A stretch of DNA of 64,000 nt, taken from contig OY829538.1 of the NCBI GenBank assembly GCA_963691705.1, forward strand, positions 54,897,151 through 54,961,150, written 5' to 3'. Of this stretch, positions 31,325 to 45,360 are shown in pieces. Within the stretch, counting starts at the first letter, position 1. The number at the start of each line of letters is the position of its first letter. The DNA is from Viola odorata. Its lineage: Eukaryota; Streptophyta; Magnoliopsida; Malpighiales; Violaceae. The notes beneath the pieces were generated by a model that worked only from the letters and a program-made list of their open reading frames with translations, was not told where the DNA came from and ran no database searches. The position numbers and the translations under genes were made by a program.

Positions 31325-31909
31325 TCACTCAATTAAAACTTTAGCCCCAACTCCCTTCATTTTCTCAATAAACTTCTCAGCTTCCTCTTTCGTCACGCCT
31401 TTCTTCACTAGTGATGGCGCTTTCTCCACCAAATCCTTAGCCTCCTTTAGCCCTAGATCAGTAAACGCCCTGACTTCCTTGATCACTTTAATCTTCGACG
31501 CAGCATCAAACCCTTCCAACTTCACATCAAACACCGTCTTCTCCACTTTCTCCTCCACCTTTCCCCCCGCTGCTGCGCCACCACCGCCCATCCCCGCCAT
31601 CCCACTAAACCCCATACCTGGCATCATCACCGCCATCACCGGCATCTCCTTTATCCCCAATTTGCTCCGCAGAAGCTCAGTCAAGTCCGATACTTCTAGG
31701 AGCGTCAAGCCCGAGATTTCGTCCACAATTGCAGATACTTTCTCGGAAGGTGGAGGCGGTGGTGATGGCGGCGGGGGAGCTGATTGTTCTGGTTGCAGAG
31801 CGGATGTGAATTGGCGGCAAGGAAGATTTGGGAACTTGAAATTAGGGATTTGGAAAGGAGTTTTATGGGCACGAGATAAATGTGGGGCAATGAAACGTAG
31901 TCGTCTCAT
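31325..31909 (-). CDS. Mitochondrial large-subunit ribosomal protein bL12m (L7/L12)
   Basis: Intronless 194-residue frame. The N-terminus MRRLRFIAPHLSRAHK is basic and hydroxylated like a mitochondrial presequence. After a Pro/Ser linker comes the L12 N-terminal dimerisation helix region (KVSAIVDEISGLTLLEVSDL, about residues 57-85), a Met/Gly/Ala-rich hinge (about 95-117), and the complete C-terminal domain (EKTVFDVKLEGFDAASKIKV, then KEAKDLVEKAPSLVKKGVTK). In bacteria and organelles L12 forms the stalk that recruits and activates translation GTPases. The presequence and lack of plastid-type features favour mitochondria over chloroplast. The start is the first ATG. All domains are intact. Confidence 0.9.
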   Translation of the reverse strand: MRRLRFIAPHLSRAHKTPFQIPNFKFPNLPCRQFTSALQPEQSAPPPPSPPPPPSEKVSAIVDEISGLTLLEVSDLTELLRSKLGIKEMPVMAVMMPGMGFSGMAGMGGGGAAAGGKVEEKVEKTVFDVKLEGFDAASKIKVIKEVRAFTDLGLKEAKDLVEKAPSLVKKGVTKEEAEKFIEKMKGVGAKVLIE

Positions 31910-33042
31910 TTTTTTTTGCTTTTGGAGCTAAAAAGGATTGAACTTTCTGGTTCACAATGATTTGAATCAATGGATAATAATAAGAGCAGGCGAAGAAGGC
32001 AAGGAGCTTTGAGTTGCATTCATGGCACTTGGTTTTTCGAGATCGGAAATGCAGAGAACAGGCATAAACCCTACTCCTCTCTGACTGGAAGGGCTTTACT
32101 TCTCAGTACTGAAAAAAAATAGTTATTGGGCTGGGATGTTCTTTACTGTGGTTGGTGTTTTTAGCCCACTTACTGTTTGGGCTGGGCCCAAGTCTCTGCT
32201 AATAAAGTAACAACTAAAAACTCAATCCTCATAATTAATTTCACGGAAATTTATATATTAAATTATTAAAAATATATTTTATTATTCTATTTATTTTATA
32301 GTCGAGGTTTGAATTAATATTTTTATTATTGGGAAAATCTTACTCTCAGACAATAACATTTACCTACATTTTTCATTAAAACAAGAATAATTACTTTTTA
32401 TTTAATTTTTATCAAAACGAAACAAACAATAAATTACATTCTAACTCGGCAAGGAGCAAAGAAGCCGATATTGTCACCATTAAGAAAATGCAGGATGCCA
32501 TGAGGAGCATCAACATGATAAAAAAAAAATAACCCGTGTGAAAAGACGAGATTTGCCAACTCATTTGCAACTGAGTGAGTTGACTTCGTGGTAGATATGA
32601 TGAGGGTAACATCCCAATCATATCACGGAGGGTAACAATAATTATCTTACTCAGTAATTCTACAATTTAACAATACTTTATCATGTAATTAGGCTCTGAC
32701 GCCCTGTGCAAGTTAATCAACGAACCCCAAAATTGCGTGGTACCTCTGGCTCGGTCGCACAAATTTGAAATTTGTCAAGATTCTCAGTGGTCAAGATCAA
32801 AATCAACGGTCACAAAAGAAAGCAACTACTAGTACTTTGGTTGCGGGTGATCAGTAATAAAATGACAAAGAAAGACGTGAAAAAACTTGAAATTAAAGAG
32901 AGGAATAGATATATCATGATCATCATAATTTTCATTTCCAAAAGGAAGTCTGAGAACTCAACTACCATCTCCTACAAATAATCAAATTGGAATACCAAAG
33001 GGCGGACAGCAGTAATATACATTTAACAGAAAAGAGAGGAAA
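31910..33042. other. Divergent promoter region with transposon relic
   Basis: This lies between bL12m (-) and the PEARLI-4 gene (+), so it must contain both promoters. No clear TATA or telo-box assignment is possible. It includes the RNase H-like relic described separately. Confidence 0.4.
32435..32610 (-). pseudogene. RNase H-like fragment of a non-LTR retrotransposon
   Basis: Minus-strand frames contain HEVNS, then after a shift VANELANLVFSHG and a short hydrophobic tail. This resembles the REANSVADELA...H end of the plant RVT_3/RNase H domain found in LINE-derived sequences. It is short, frameshifted and without other domains. Confidence 0.4.
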
Positions 33043-35601
33043 ATGGAGATGAAGCAAACACCAAAAGTGGAGAGGAGGATGACAAGGCTACAAGCCAGGC
33101 TCAGTGCTCCTCCTCAAAACCCTTCCAATTTGGTAAACCGCCCTTACTCTGTACTTTATTCACTACTTATTGTCTGTTTCTTTTCAAAGTTTTGGACTTC
33201 CAGAGCCAAATGAAAGGAAATGGCTGTAAAAGGTGCTTCCTTTTTTGTCATAGCAGATGCTTTTGTGTAGAAGAAGGGTTTTGAGAGGGACAAAGGAGGA
33301 TCCTTTGGCCCCAAAACCCTTCTAATTTGATCACCCTTTTTTGTCTTGCTCTAAAAATTCTACTACCTGTGTTGTTTTCTGAGGTTTTGGTCTGAAGAAA
33401 AGTGATGAGTGGATCAAAAAAAGGAATTTTCTTTAGTTGGACTTACAGACCAAAATGGTGAAGGAAAATGGGTATAAAGGTCCTTCCTTTATGTCATTGC
33501 AGTAGTTCAAGTGTGGAAGAAAGGTCATGAGTAGGGCAAATGAAACTCCTTTAGGTTTTTGGAGTGGCGGTTCTTGGGAAGGAAAATGGATATAAAGATC
33601 CTTCCTTTTGTATTGTTTAACCCATTTTCCTTCATGGGTTTAGGGTATCTTGTTGTTGTTAGCGTTAACACTGCTTGGCTGTTGAGAAGAGCAGAGAAAA
33701 TTAGGACAGATGCACTTTTGGGGCTCTGTTAGCCAACCATTTTTGGCGACACATGGAACCCAGACCCCTTAGGAGCTAAAAGGAATGAAGATCTTGAAAA
33801 GCATAACAATATTTGGTTCTTCAAGAGCATGATCATTAGTTTTGGAAGAAACTATCTTAATCTGTATCGATCGGAAATGACTGTTTGTTCCATGTGTTTG
33901 TGCTTTTTTTCAAAGCAAGTGGACAACTTGTGTTTCTTTTGAAGAGTATTGATTTTAACTCTTTAAAGCGTTAGAAAGTTAGAATGCTTTATGAATCAAT
34001 GAACCAGCATCCTTTCATGGTCTTTTGTTTGGCAACAAATTAGAATTCCATGTCTTTTTACATTTTACTACTGTGTTTACTTCTAAACAACTGCATTGTT
34101 ATACTTCTACAGTTAAGCAATACCCCAGAACATGTGAAAAGTCCCAGCAGTGAAAATGAGCAAAGAATGGAATTTCATGCTTTTGAAAAGAGAGAACAAG
34201 CATGTGTTCAGGGAGGCCAACTCGTGTGCGGACTTCCTAATGATGGTGCGTTCATGAACACCATGATTGATTATGCAGCTGATGGAACCATCTCAGTAAC
34301 CACCACCCCTGTCAAGTATAGTAGGAAGCTTGCCTTGAACCCCACAACTCAACATGAAAGTTACAAGAAATGCAAGACAGACACACCAGTCCATGCATCT
34401 CCTGTGGAAGCTAAGGTAGCAGATTCTCATCCTACAGTCAACGCAAGCGAACCAATGCAAGGGTGGGAGCTGAATGTTGCTGAAAATTTTGAGGAAAGGC
34501 TTGGGGAGCATGCTTACAAAGAATTTCTTCAATCTGAAGGTCATTCAAGTCCTAAACTCTCACTAGTTGAAGATCATCTGCGGAGTCATGTTCGGAATCA
34601 TGTTGAATCGGTAGGATCCCATACCTTTGTTATGTTAATAAAAACTCTCACACACACATGTTAATGTAATTAATACACACATTGCAACTGTCTTTGTGCA
34701 GTTATTTTCGTGCCCTGTGCCAATTGCCTCAATGTCATTTCTAGAAGCAGGGGGTTATAATGCTGTAGAATGGAGGGCCGCTGGGGTGAGTGACATAGAT
34801 GATATTGCCACTCCAAGCAATGTTTGTACTGTAAACACAGAAGCCTTTCCATCTATGGTTTCGACCCAAAATGGCACAGTTGCTACTCCCTCCTCTAATG
34901 TTCCAAGCATCAATCCTCCAGATGCTCTGCCTCATGCTCCCAATGGCACTACAAGTGACCAAGGTCAAGTACAAATGGGGAATGTCACTGTCACATCAAA
35001 TGCTGTTGAGGACTCTTGCTGTACTGGGCTGACAGAGATGATGAACATGGGTGCGGGTGAGGATATTGATGAGGATGAAGTGGAATACCCTCCCTTGGTC
35101 AGCGTGCATGGATATAGAGTTAAGGAAGAGTGGGCACCTGTTCTCAGGAACATCATAGACAAGCATGGAGACATCGCTGCTGACTGTATTATGACTGCAC
35201 CAAGACTTCGATCTGCAGTCTTGGAGGAGGTTTGCCAAATTGTTGAGAAGTTCCGAGCAAAGACTTTTCGTCAGTTTACACAGGATGAAATTGAAGAAGC
35301 ACTTACTGAGGTCAGTGATGTTGGAAAAACTGGAATGGGTGTTAGCTGGCTGCAGGAAAGGTTGGAGGATATTTTAGAGACAAAGCGGCTTGTCAAGGAT
35401 TCCAACATTAGGGGGCATTTGCAAAAACTTAATCAAGTCATTGAAGTAATGGAGAAAGAAATGGAAGTTCATAAAGCTCAATTGAAGTTAACAGAGGAGA
35501 AACGAGATGCAGCACGCACCGAGTCTGCAAAGCTTAAAGGATTTATCTCGAAAGTGAAATACTTCATTAATCTGAATCTGCCATTTGACGGCCTCCTCTA
35601 A
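33043..35601 (+). CDS. PEARLI-4 (phospholipase-like) family protein
   Basis: Three exons, 33043-33132, 34113-34610 and 34702-35601, all joined in phase 0 with GT-AG borders, give 495 residues. The N-terminal half is polar and probably disordered. The C-terminal part carries the PEARLI-4 domain (about residues 330-430: YRVKEEWAPVLRNIIDKHGD, RLRSAVLEEVCQIVEKF, ALTEVSDVGKTGMGVSWLQE) followed by a charged coiled-coil-like helix (EVMEKEMEVHKAQLKL). Plant members are named phospholipase-like but I see no lipase catalytic motif, and the biochemical role is unknown. The first exon encodes the basic start MEMKQTPKVERRMTRLQARL. Intron 1 (980 bp) contains degenerate repeats of AAGGAAAATGG-TATAAAG-TCCTTCC near 33448 and 33580. 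Confidence 0.8.
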
Positions 35602-36267
35602 TTGCCTGTCAACTCTAGCGTTCACTCTAGTAAATCGAATGGGAAGTATAGGTATCATTTCCTTAAAGTGTCACTGTCTTGGTTTCTTCAAAATATTTTG
35701 TTAGGTAGACAAGTAGTAGGTGCTAGATTTCTTTGTTTGCGTTCTTTCGTCCTCACGCACGTAGCTGCTTGCATGATTTCTAGCTTTTGACTTCTGGAAT
35801 GGGTTTATGCAGATGTTAAGTTAAGTCTGTTGGAGTAGTTAATGTTTTGACCGTAATTCAAGTAAAGTCCATTTGAGTTCCAATGGCAACAAGAACATAC
35901 TAATGAAGGATACACTTTGGATATCATGGTTGATGAGCAACTGTCTTTTTCTTCTTTTTTGCGTAAATGTAGTGAGCACGAGAACTAAAATCGGCAGATA
36001 ATAAGAAACAAATGGTATTTTTATTTGCTATCAAATAAAGGAAACAAGTGACATTTCTATTCAAACATTCTTATTTCTCATACAACATGGAAATAAGTCA
36101 AGCTTTTATCTTCCAGAATTACCATGCACCACAAAAACAACAAGTTGGAGAGGTGAAATTTATTTTAAAAGAAAGAACAGAACATGTAAACAGAACAGCG
36201 AAACCTGATACAGTATAGTATTATTACTTAGTCGCATGTAAGAGTATATGCAAGTAGGTTTCCCAAA
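35602..36267. other. Convergent 3' region between the PEARLI-4 and peroxidase genes
   Basis: AT-rich, with no coding sequence. It should hold the 3' UTRs and poly(A) signals of both genes. Confidence 0.5.
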
Positions 36268-37589
<1,322 letters not shown>

Positions 37590-38150
37590 TACAAAAGATT
37601 TCTAAGGTATGCGAGGTATTTATAACTAAGGAATTTCAGGAAAAACCTACTGAGGAAGGAAACAAAAACTTGGAGTTGGTAGCTACGAAGCTTGACTTCA
37701 ATGGAAAATGGGAAAGAAAAAAGTGTTTGGAGTAATTAGCAATCAATATTTTCCAATCTGACAAGTAATTAGGTCATCATCATAGTAGAAGCAAGCTAAT
37801 GTAAAGCAATGGCAGCTTCATGAACTGGTTTCAGTGAAGAAAAATGTTAGGACAACTCAACCAAAAAGAAATCGACAAAGACATTCCATTGCTTTGGTCA
37901 TCATTCTCTAGTATTTGACCCTAATTGGGAAGAAATGATTTCCCACCTAACCCATAGTTATTTGCCAATCTTATTATTGGTTTTGGTGCACTGGTAAGGA
38001 ACTTATCTACCTTTAATCCAAGCAAAACTTACGTGAATCTAGGGAATGGAGAAAACCATGTTAAATCATCCCCTCTAGATGAGGCTTGATAATGCTCGAG
38101 TGTGCAATTAGTCTAATAGCGAGAAGGGACAAAAAAGACACTAGTATCTA

Positions 38151-38313
38151 ACGAGTAAAACTTGGGTACATCATAATATACCTACATCATGATGTAAGAT
38201 AATGACATGTGTTCAAAAATGTCAAGAATAGTGGTATTCTAGCACTATTTAGAGCACGTGTCATCATTCTAGATCATGATATAGGTATATCATGATGTAC
38301 CTAAGTTTTTTCC
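38151..38313. mobile_element. Foldback MITE, 163 bp
   Basis: AAAACTTGGGTACATCATAA at the left is mirrored by the reverse complement of ATCATGATGTACCTAAGTTT at the right, with pairing over most of the element. The 8-bp AGTATCTA flanks it on both sides (38143-38150 and 38314-38321), a probable target duplication. Confidence 0.7.
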
Positions 38314-38629
38314 AGTATCTATCATAGACATCCTATCTTTAATCATTTCTTGCAACGTCAACCTAATCTTGCTGTTATAGGGGAAGTGTAATTAAGGATC
38401 TAATTAAACCACTTTTTGCTTGATTCGGAGAAGTTTCCTTCATTAACAATGAAATAACCCATCTCCTTTGATACATGAGGAAGTAGTATACCGTACACCA
38501 TAACTAAGTGAGATTATTACAAATGACTGGACACTATTTTAGGAAAAACATTTTGGAGACGTGAGTTTTAGTCAAATGATATATTTTGTTTCTGTAATTT
38601 CTTTTGATAAAGAGTAATAAAAAAAATTA

Positions 38630-38756
38630 CTCCCTCCGATGTGAATTAAATGTCGTTTTAAAATTTATTTTTACTGTAGCTTTTACTTGTATTTTTAGTG
38701 TTAAACCTACTGAATATTGGAATGAGTGAAAAACATTTAATTTGCACCAGAGGGAG
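38630..38756. mobile_element. Stowaway-like MITE
   Basis: Begins CTCCCTCCGATGTGAATTAA and ends TTTGCACCAGAGGGAG, with TA on both sides. CTCCCTCCG ends and TA target sites are the mark of Tc1/mariner-type Stowaway elements. Confidence 0.8.
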
Positions 38757-39185
38757 TAAATGCGTGGGATGCATTTATCATTAAAAAAGAAAAAAATATA
38801 TTTCAACGAATCAGGAGAATGCTGTAATTGATTCAGACTAACAAGAGAACCATTGTTGAAAAAGTTTGTACTGATTAGTCCAAATCCTAACAACTATTCT
38901 TTGCTGACCAAAATGGAAATGCTTGCTTACGCCGCATGGCCTGAAAAGTGAAAAGTCCGCCATCCCTTTCTAGAAGATCAGGCGTAGGCTTTACAACAAG
39001 GGGGAAACTCTATGTAACAGCAACCTGCAGTACGTAGGAATTTATCTAGACGGCGCCAGTCTTCTTTAAATCAAGACGGCTCGAGTTTCAACTGTATGAA
39101 TTCCGTAATCTAGAGGGATTAGGAAACTTACGCTATTTATCTTGTTTCAATGACCTGAAATGCAAGTAATTTGAGGCGCATTGGC

Positions 39186-42100
39186 TTAGATGGAACCATA
39201 TTTTCTTTCACTCTGTCTCCTTCCCTGAGCCGAAGTCGCTCGTTCCCAAGAAGCTTCACCGGAAAAGCCACCGGTAGCAGCGCCTTCGGCTTTAGAGTAG
39301 CTGAACCCTCCACCACTTACCTGTTAATACAGAGAAGTGTTAGAAAGCGCAAATATAAACTGGCATAAGATGGCCCTCGCGATCTAAAATGCCAATCTCT
39401 CTTGCCTGAGTTGCCTCAGGTTACAAAGTCCACTGCCATGTCGAAGCAGCGATACGAGTAGAGTAATAGATGTTTAGGCCACGTAAAGAATAAGGTAATT
39501 AATAAAAACAATGGTGTCATCTCACTAAGCACGAATATGATAATGAGAGAATGAACCGAGGCCATCAAAAAAATAAAAATAAAAAATCACTATGGTTTGC
39601 CGCAGTCGTTTAATGATTTCATCCACAAGCTCTTACAGCACAAGTAATAATAAATTTCTCAGTTCATGCAAACCAAATCATTAATCTCACACAAGTTCTA
39701 AAAATGCTGCCTCAACCATGATCTCGTCCATTGTTGAACTTCAGATGATGTAATTTACCAGAATGAGTGAGGTGAACTTACAGTTTCCAAACAGGCAGAT
39801 AAAATTGTCATGCCTGGCAATGCGTCTATTCCGCGCTGCATTCAACAATACATGAAATGGTTAGTATAGATGCGGATTTTATAAGGGGAAAATTTACCGT
39901 GCTCATTGAACTATTAGTCAAATGCAAAATTTTCACCATAATTCCTTGATGTTAGGCCTTTAACAATTTGCTTGAAGCAATCAATCCCTTCCATTAAGAA
40001 TTTCTAAGGTTCCATCCAAGAGGTACTGACAAGGACAATATTCTGCTAATATTCTAATGAAAATCATATGCACTTTTAGTGGAAGGGTTTCAGTGCTTCA
40101 AATATATTGTTGAACACCAACATAACGCATTCTTTAGTTGAGGAATTATTTTGACCAATAGTTCAATGGGTGTTTGTACATTTTAGTCTTTACATAGTTG
40201 TTGCAACAAAAAACCAAAATCCAGAGAGCATCTAATGCTGCCATAGCAAAGTAAAGAAGCCTACCAGGCGTTGCACACGAGTTTTGTAAACAAAGCCCCC
40301 ACAACAAAACACTGTCGATAAGATGATGAATCTGCCCCATGGAAATTCAATCAAAAGAAAATTTTACTAGTAGAGAAGAGTTAGATACGCTCTAAAATCA
40401 TATTGAGATGGAAAATTAGAAAAGATTTCAGTACATGAAAGATACGATGCCGAATATTGCCCACCCTTTAGAAGCATCTCCACCTTCTTCCTGCCTATGT
40501 TCTGCAACATTGCAGCAATCAAGGGTAGAGATTCAACATAAAGCTTAAGCAGAAAATATCAACTAGAAACAAAATTTAAGCAGAAGACAATGCCAATCGT
40601 TGTTAGACCAGAAAATGTATAGGCACAGTTGGCATTTTGTTGCTGCCTTTCAAAAGAAATTAGGCTGCCAAAAAGGATTCAGGGTAAGGATACAGGTAGC
40701 ACTCAGTCTCATACTTCCTGGATCTACTTGGCCATTCACACAGTATATTAGCAAGACTTAGAACCAACCATGCATTTCAACTCTCAAGTTATAGTTCAAC
40801 AAGAATCAGGAAAACCAGAAAGCCATGTTTTCATCTAAAATGATTCGTTAACATACAATTGATTCTCTCCCCAAATTCCCAAATTCCCAAACAAAAATCA
40901 TTATGTAAGAAAGGAGCAAGGATAATATTTCTACAAAAGCAGAACTTACCACAAACTTTTGCAAGAAAAAACTGAATGGGATTGTAACCCTCTACTAGAA
41001 TTGTTATATTAACCTCATACGGAATGTCACGGGCCTCCCGACCTTCAAAACTTAGGAAACAAAGTTCAGAGGAATGTCAATTAAAAACAGTTTCAATCAC
41101 TTTTCCAAAATAGAAATGTACATACATGTCCACTCCCGAATCAACATTGTAGGTGTCAAAGTAGTTGGAGGATTCCCACTTGCCCCAGAGCCTGACAATT
41201 TAATGTCCAGGCCTTTCTTCGGAATAACCTGGGAAAACAGCAAATCAGACAAAGATCACATTAATAACAAGCATGTATTGACAAATAGCAGGTCCTTAAC
41301 CATTGTATTGAGAAGGAATACCTCAATAATAGGTTTCCGGACCAAGTGAGAAAGGGAGGCAATTGCAGTCATATAAAGGGTTGGATGAGTCTGTTCTGTC
41401 TTGAAGCTGCAAAACATAAGCTTAATACTGGAGAGACAATGCAAATTCAACTTTGGAGGAGAAAGAGCAACAACTTTGCTTTCCTAACAAGATTTGGGAA
41501 CATACAAAGTTACAAGGTTCATGGTATAGATCAATCCCTAAAATCCCTACGAGCCTTTTCGAAACCCAATTGAGTCAAACCGTTGTAGACCTATAAGATC
41601 ATAAGAACATTACAAATATTTTCATTTTGATCATGTATCAATGCATAAGATAAGGAGTCATACAATTTCCCACGTCCGTGGATGGAATCCAACAGTGAAG
41701 CCTTCAAATACACGAGCACCGGGTTTCTCACATGGAACAGCAAGTTCAACAAGTACCCTGAGAAGGAAACAAAAAAGTCATATTTCTTTTTTTGGCATAC
41801 AAGAAGACTCAAACTCAAGTTATAGAGGATGGGGACATGGGATTATGCTAGTTAGCTACAGCTCATCGACATAAAGTCACTTATTTTGAGAAGCAAGGTT
41901 ACAGTTCAACTAATTACTAGAGAATAGGAAAAAAAGAAAAGCTATAGTGAGGAGCTGTTTCAACACCTAACGCAGCAAAGCGATTATTCAAATATTTCCA
42001 GGCGATTGTAGCTTTAAGGCAAAAGTAAGAATTTCCCTTCAATTAAGAGGCTGTAATATAACTTTAAGCACACGTATCCTAACTTCCCAAGTCACTTGTT

Positions 42101-44455
42101 CTACTATTTCCTAGATGCATGCTATAAATTTTGAAAATCATTAAGGAGATCTGTGGGTTAAAACTTCTTCGCTAAATGTGCCTTTAATGCCATCTAAGGA
42201 ATGAACATCTTCATCATAATTTACTTTAGCAGCAAGCACCTAAACATCAACTTGACAACTTTGTTGGGAATAGTTAGCCACTCTAAAGCTTGAAAATCTC
42301 AATAAGTACATTTTAGAAGCATCAATAGGCCATCAATGTTTTCAAAGCAGAATGGTAATTACACTCGGGGTGAACTGTTTCTAGAAACTTAAAACGTAAC
42401 ACTCAGGTGATTTGTAAACTAGAAACTAACTTTTTTCAAATTCAACTTTAAAGTACAAATTAAGACAGATTAAAATAGAACTGGGGGCATCAGATGGCAC
42501 AGACCTGCAACATGAGTCAAAATTGACATTGCATATGCATCCAAGTCCACCTGGAACAAGAAACAAAGACAATCTTCCATTCAAAAGACAGGCTGATTGT
42601 TTGATCAATACTTCATCAATTTACAAAACAAGCTCCAACTATATAACAATCCTTCTTTGAAAAATCATTATCATAATTTTATCTGCCCTCCCCAAATCTT
42701 TACACTGAATTTCCTAATTGCGATGGTTTATTGGATCTATTACAGTGAATTCTGATCCAAGAGAGGGATGAAACATTGAACAAAGAACACTTCGCAATGC
42801 CTTAAAATTGATTGTACAGACAATACCATGAACAACTGGGTGTTTAATAGATAACGAAGCATCAACAGACCTTTACATTGCCCATTTAAACAATCTCCAC
42901 ATAATATTCACCTAAAAAATTCAAAAGAAGTTAGTCATACAAATATATGAGGGAAATTGAATACACAGGGTCACTACACTGTTCTAAATGCATGTAGATG
43001 CTCTCACGAAGTGGAACGTCACACCACATAGGTCTCATTAGTGGAAAAGGAGGAAGAATTTAAACGTTAGCACTGACCTGAGCTGTACGTCCCAGTTTGT
43101 CATAACTACCCTCGCAATTCAACAGGTCACCATTATAAAAACCCTACACAAACAGATACAGGTAGACAATTCAAAACAATCAGTTTAGTGTCACAGCAGC
43201 ATTAGGGTTTCTTATGAGCACAGGGAAATTTCACGGATACAATTATGTTAGACATAGGATGATGATACTGAAGAATTTTGCTTAATGAGGCCTGAGGGAA
43301 TCAAAACATAGCAAAAAGAAAGGGGAGGGAGGAGTGACTCAGAGGTGGGAAAACACAAGTGAGGTCTTCCTGGAGGAAAAAGTGACAAAAACACTCCTTA
43401 TGTATTTATTAAAGTAAATTTCAGCCTCTACCATATACACCAAAGAAGACCCATTGTTAGAGTGTCCACAAAACCAGTGCATAAGTTTCTAACCAGAGAA
43501 CATGGGCTAACTAACACAACACTTCTTCCAAATGATTAAAACACATTTTATATCAAAACTAGAGATCAGAAAGAAAGAAAAAAACGTTTACTTGTGTTGC
43601 TTTCGGGAAATGCAAGTAGACCACACCGTAAATAAGGAAGCATTTCATGTAGAGAGACCGGTAGGTTTTTATTTGTAAAACACAAAGAGTGCTTACTTGA
43701 ACAAAGTCAACACCTCCTGAACCAGCCGTGAAGTAGTGGGAGCCATCAAATCGACCAAAATCAGTATATCCCTGTATATGTATATATGGGAAGAACATCA
43801 AAAGTGTTAGAAATTAAAATACCTTCATGAACAAATTTACTTCGATTAGCGACTCTTAGATAGAACACTAGGAAAACCATTTAAGGGAAACAAAATTAAC
43901 ATGATCAATAATGCACTTCAGAGGATGATCTTATAGACTACCATTTGTGAACGAGTCTCCACATCTTTGCAAAATCGAACAACTAAATCAGGTTCCTGCA
44001 TCAACAAAAATATCCACACCATACCCTTCAAGCATTTTGCATGCCAAAATCCAAAAACTAGTGAATGTAAAAGGAAATTACCTGTCCATCGTACACAAAC
44101 GATTGCCCAATCCAGCTGGTCTAATTAATAACTAAAGAAAAACAAACCAGCTAGAGCCGAAAACTAAATTGGGAGAATCTTAACAGCAATAAAGGATACA
44201 AAGTCGACAATGCGACTAGAGTTATCTAAAGCATAGCAGTTGGAGCTCGGGACAACAACCGCCACAGCACCGAGTGCATTCATTGCAGCAGCTGAACCAA
44301 AAATACAAAAAGGAGAAAAAGAAAAAACTAATCATGATTAGCGAAGAAAAAACAATGCAACTAAATATAAGAACAGAAAAAGACTTACCGGTGAGTGTTA
44401 TACGAAATAAGAAGTGCAGAAAATGCATGAAATGATACTGCCGAGTATTGTCCAT
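39186..44455 (-). pseudogene. ATG27-like / MRH-domain type I membrane protein gene, two lesions
   Basis: I can place 17 exons: 44455-44389, 44291-44200, 44120-44082, 43995-43942, 43771-43697, 43143-43078, 42911-42871, 42550-42505, 41757-41664, 41590-41538, 41406-41322, 41228-41126, 41042-40950, 40501-40435, 40331-40265, 39835-39782 and 39320-39186. Together they read a signal-peptide-like start, SNCYALDNSSRIVDF, a lumenal Cys-rich domain (LGCICNVNFDSCC), FEGFTVGFHPRTWEI, one membrane helix with FCCGGFVYKTRV, LPGMTILSACLETVSGG and the tail RKYGSI, about 410 residues. This matches a conserved plant family resembling yeast Atg27 (mannose-6-phosphate-receptor-like fold), likely cycling through Golgi, endosome and vacuole; YGSI could be a YxxF-type (Tyr-x-x-hydrophobic) sorting signal. 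Exon 7 is 41 nt where the neighbouring phases need 43: a 2-nt loss at ATGTGG that removes a Cys-Gly and runs to TAA. Exon 10 lacks a GT donor (TTTTAG|GG). The family name comes from memory. Confidence 0.65.
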
Positions 44456-44792
44456 CGATGTAGCTATACAGGCATGTCCTGCCGAGAAAGAAAAGCGAGG
44501 CGTCCATGGTCAGTGCGGTTAATTGAGAGGTAATGAAAGTTTATTTGAAGGGAAAGATTATTAGAGCAGCTCACCGGAATTTGATCGGAAAGGGAAATGC
44601 AGAGGTGAAGACAGCTATGCGAGGTGCAGGGGAAGTCGTCGGAAAAGAAACGTTTTTGGGAGGGTTCGATTCGATTTAACTTTTTAGAATTCAGGCGGTC
44701 AGTGACGAATTGGAGGTTGAAGATTTGAACGACTTGTCTTGCAGTTATGGAACAGTATGCGAACTGCATGTCTAATGAGTATTTTCCATTAG

Positions 44793-45360
44793 TAATCGTC
44801 CACCTACTTTGGTAAGGATTAAGAGCAGCAATTGGGCTTATCCTGGGAGGGGCTTCATTCTTAGACACTGGCCCTCTGTTAGTGTACATAGGAGATGGCT
44901 GCTGATAAGCTGACTGATGAGGGTGGGAATAAGCACCTACAGGAGGCCGGGAAACTTCTGGTCTGGGGTTTTGGTACGTTGAACATTGATTACTGTTAGA
45001 CCCACTAAATAGCGTTAACCCAGGGAACATAGAACCAGATTCCGCTTTCATATGAGATGGAGGCACATTTGTAGTACCATAGCTTCCCGAGTCGTAGTTG
45101 CCAGAAAGAGAACTATTATTTAAATGATTCACCCTGGGACGTTGTGGAGATGCTGTAGCCATATTTGGGTTTTCAACCACCCGTGTAGCAGAACTACCAC
45201 CACTGAGATTGAGGACTTGCACTGATATTTCCAGGTTTATCAGTTGGAGATTGTAAAGGCCCTGAAGATTTTTGCAGTGAAACAGGATGCCCAATGAGAT
45301 CACATTCTTCAGCAACCACAACCAATTCAAGGATAATAATAATCATGTTCATCAACAAGT
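44793..45360 (-). pseudogene. Replication protein A 70-kDa subunit (RPA1) fragment
   Basis: On the minus strand from about 45360: MNMIIIILELVVVAEECDLI, GHPVSLQKS, then after a frame change SGGSSATRVVENPNMATASP, the Gly/Ser/Pro-rich linker, and RISPIAALNPYQSRWTI, where similarity stops. This is the end of the RPA1 N-terminal OB fold, the linker and the first residues of DNA-binding domain A. RPA1 binds single-stranded DNA in replication and repair. The DNA-binding domains and the N-terminus are absent and there is one frameshift, so it is not functional. It ends about 340 bp upstream of the ATG27-like start on the same strand; the boundary near 44790 has no obvious transposon end. Confidence 0.75.

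Larger units (their letters stand above)
37590..39185. other. Peroxidase upstream region with two MITEs
   Basis: No gene is seen. The peroxidase promoter lies at the left; MITEs occupy 38151-38313 and 38630-38756. Confidence 0.5.

Noticed and set aside
31479..31931. Open frame on + of 150 codons
   Set aside because: Antisense shadow of the bL12m gene; Pro/Ser/Gly bias comes from the opposite strand.
34293..35238. Several minus-strand frames over the PEARLI-4 gene
   Set aside because: Shadows of the + strand exons, which splice in phase into one recognisable protein.
39171..39368. Open frame on + of 65 codons
   Set aside because: It is antisense to the last exon of the ATG27-like gene, whose minus-strand reading matches a known family.
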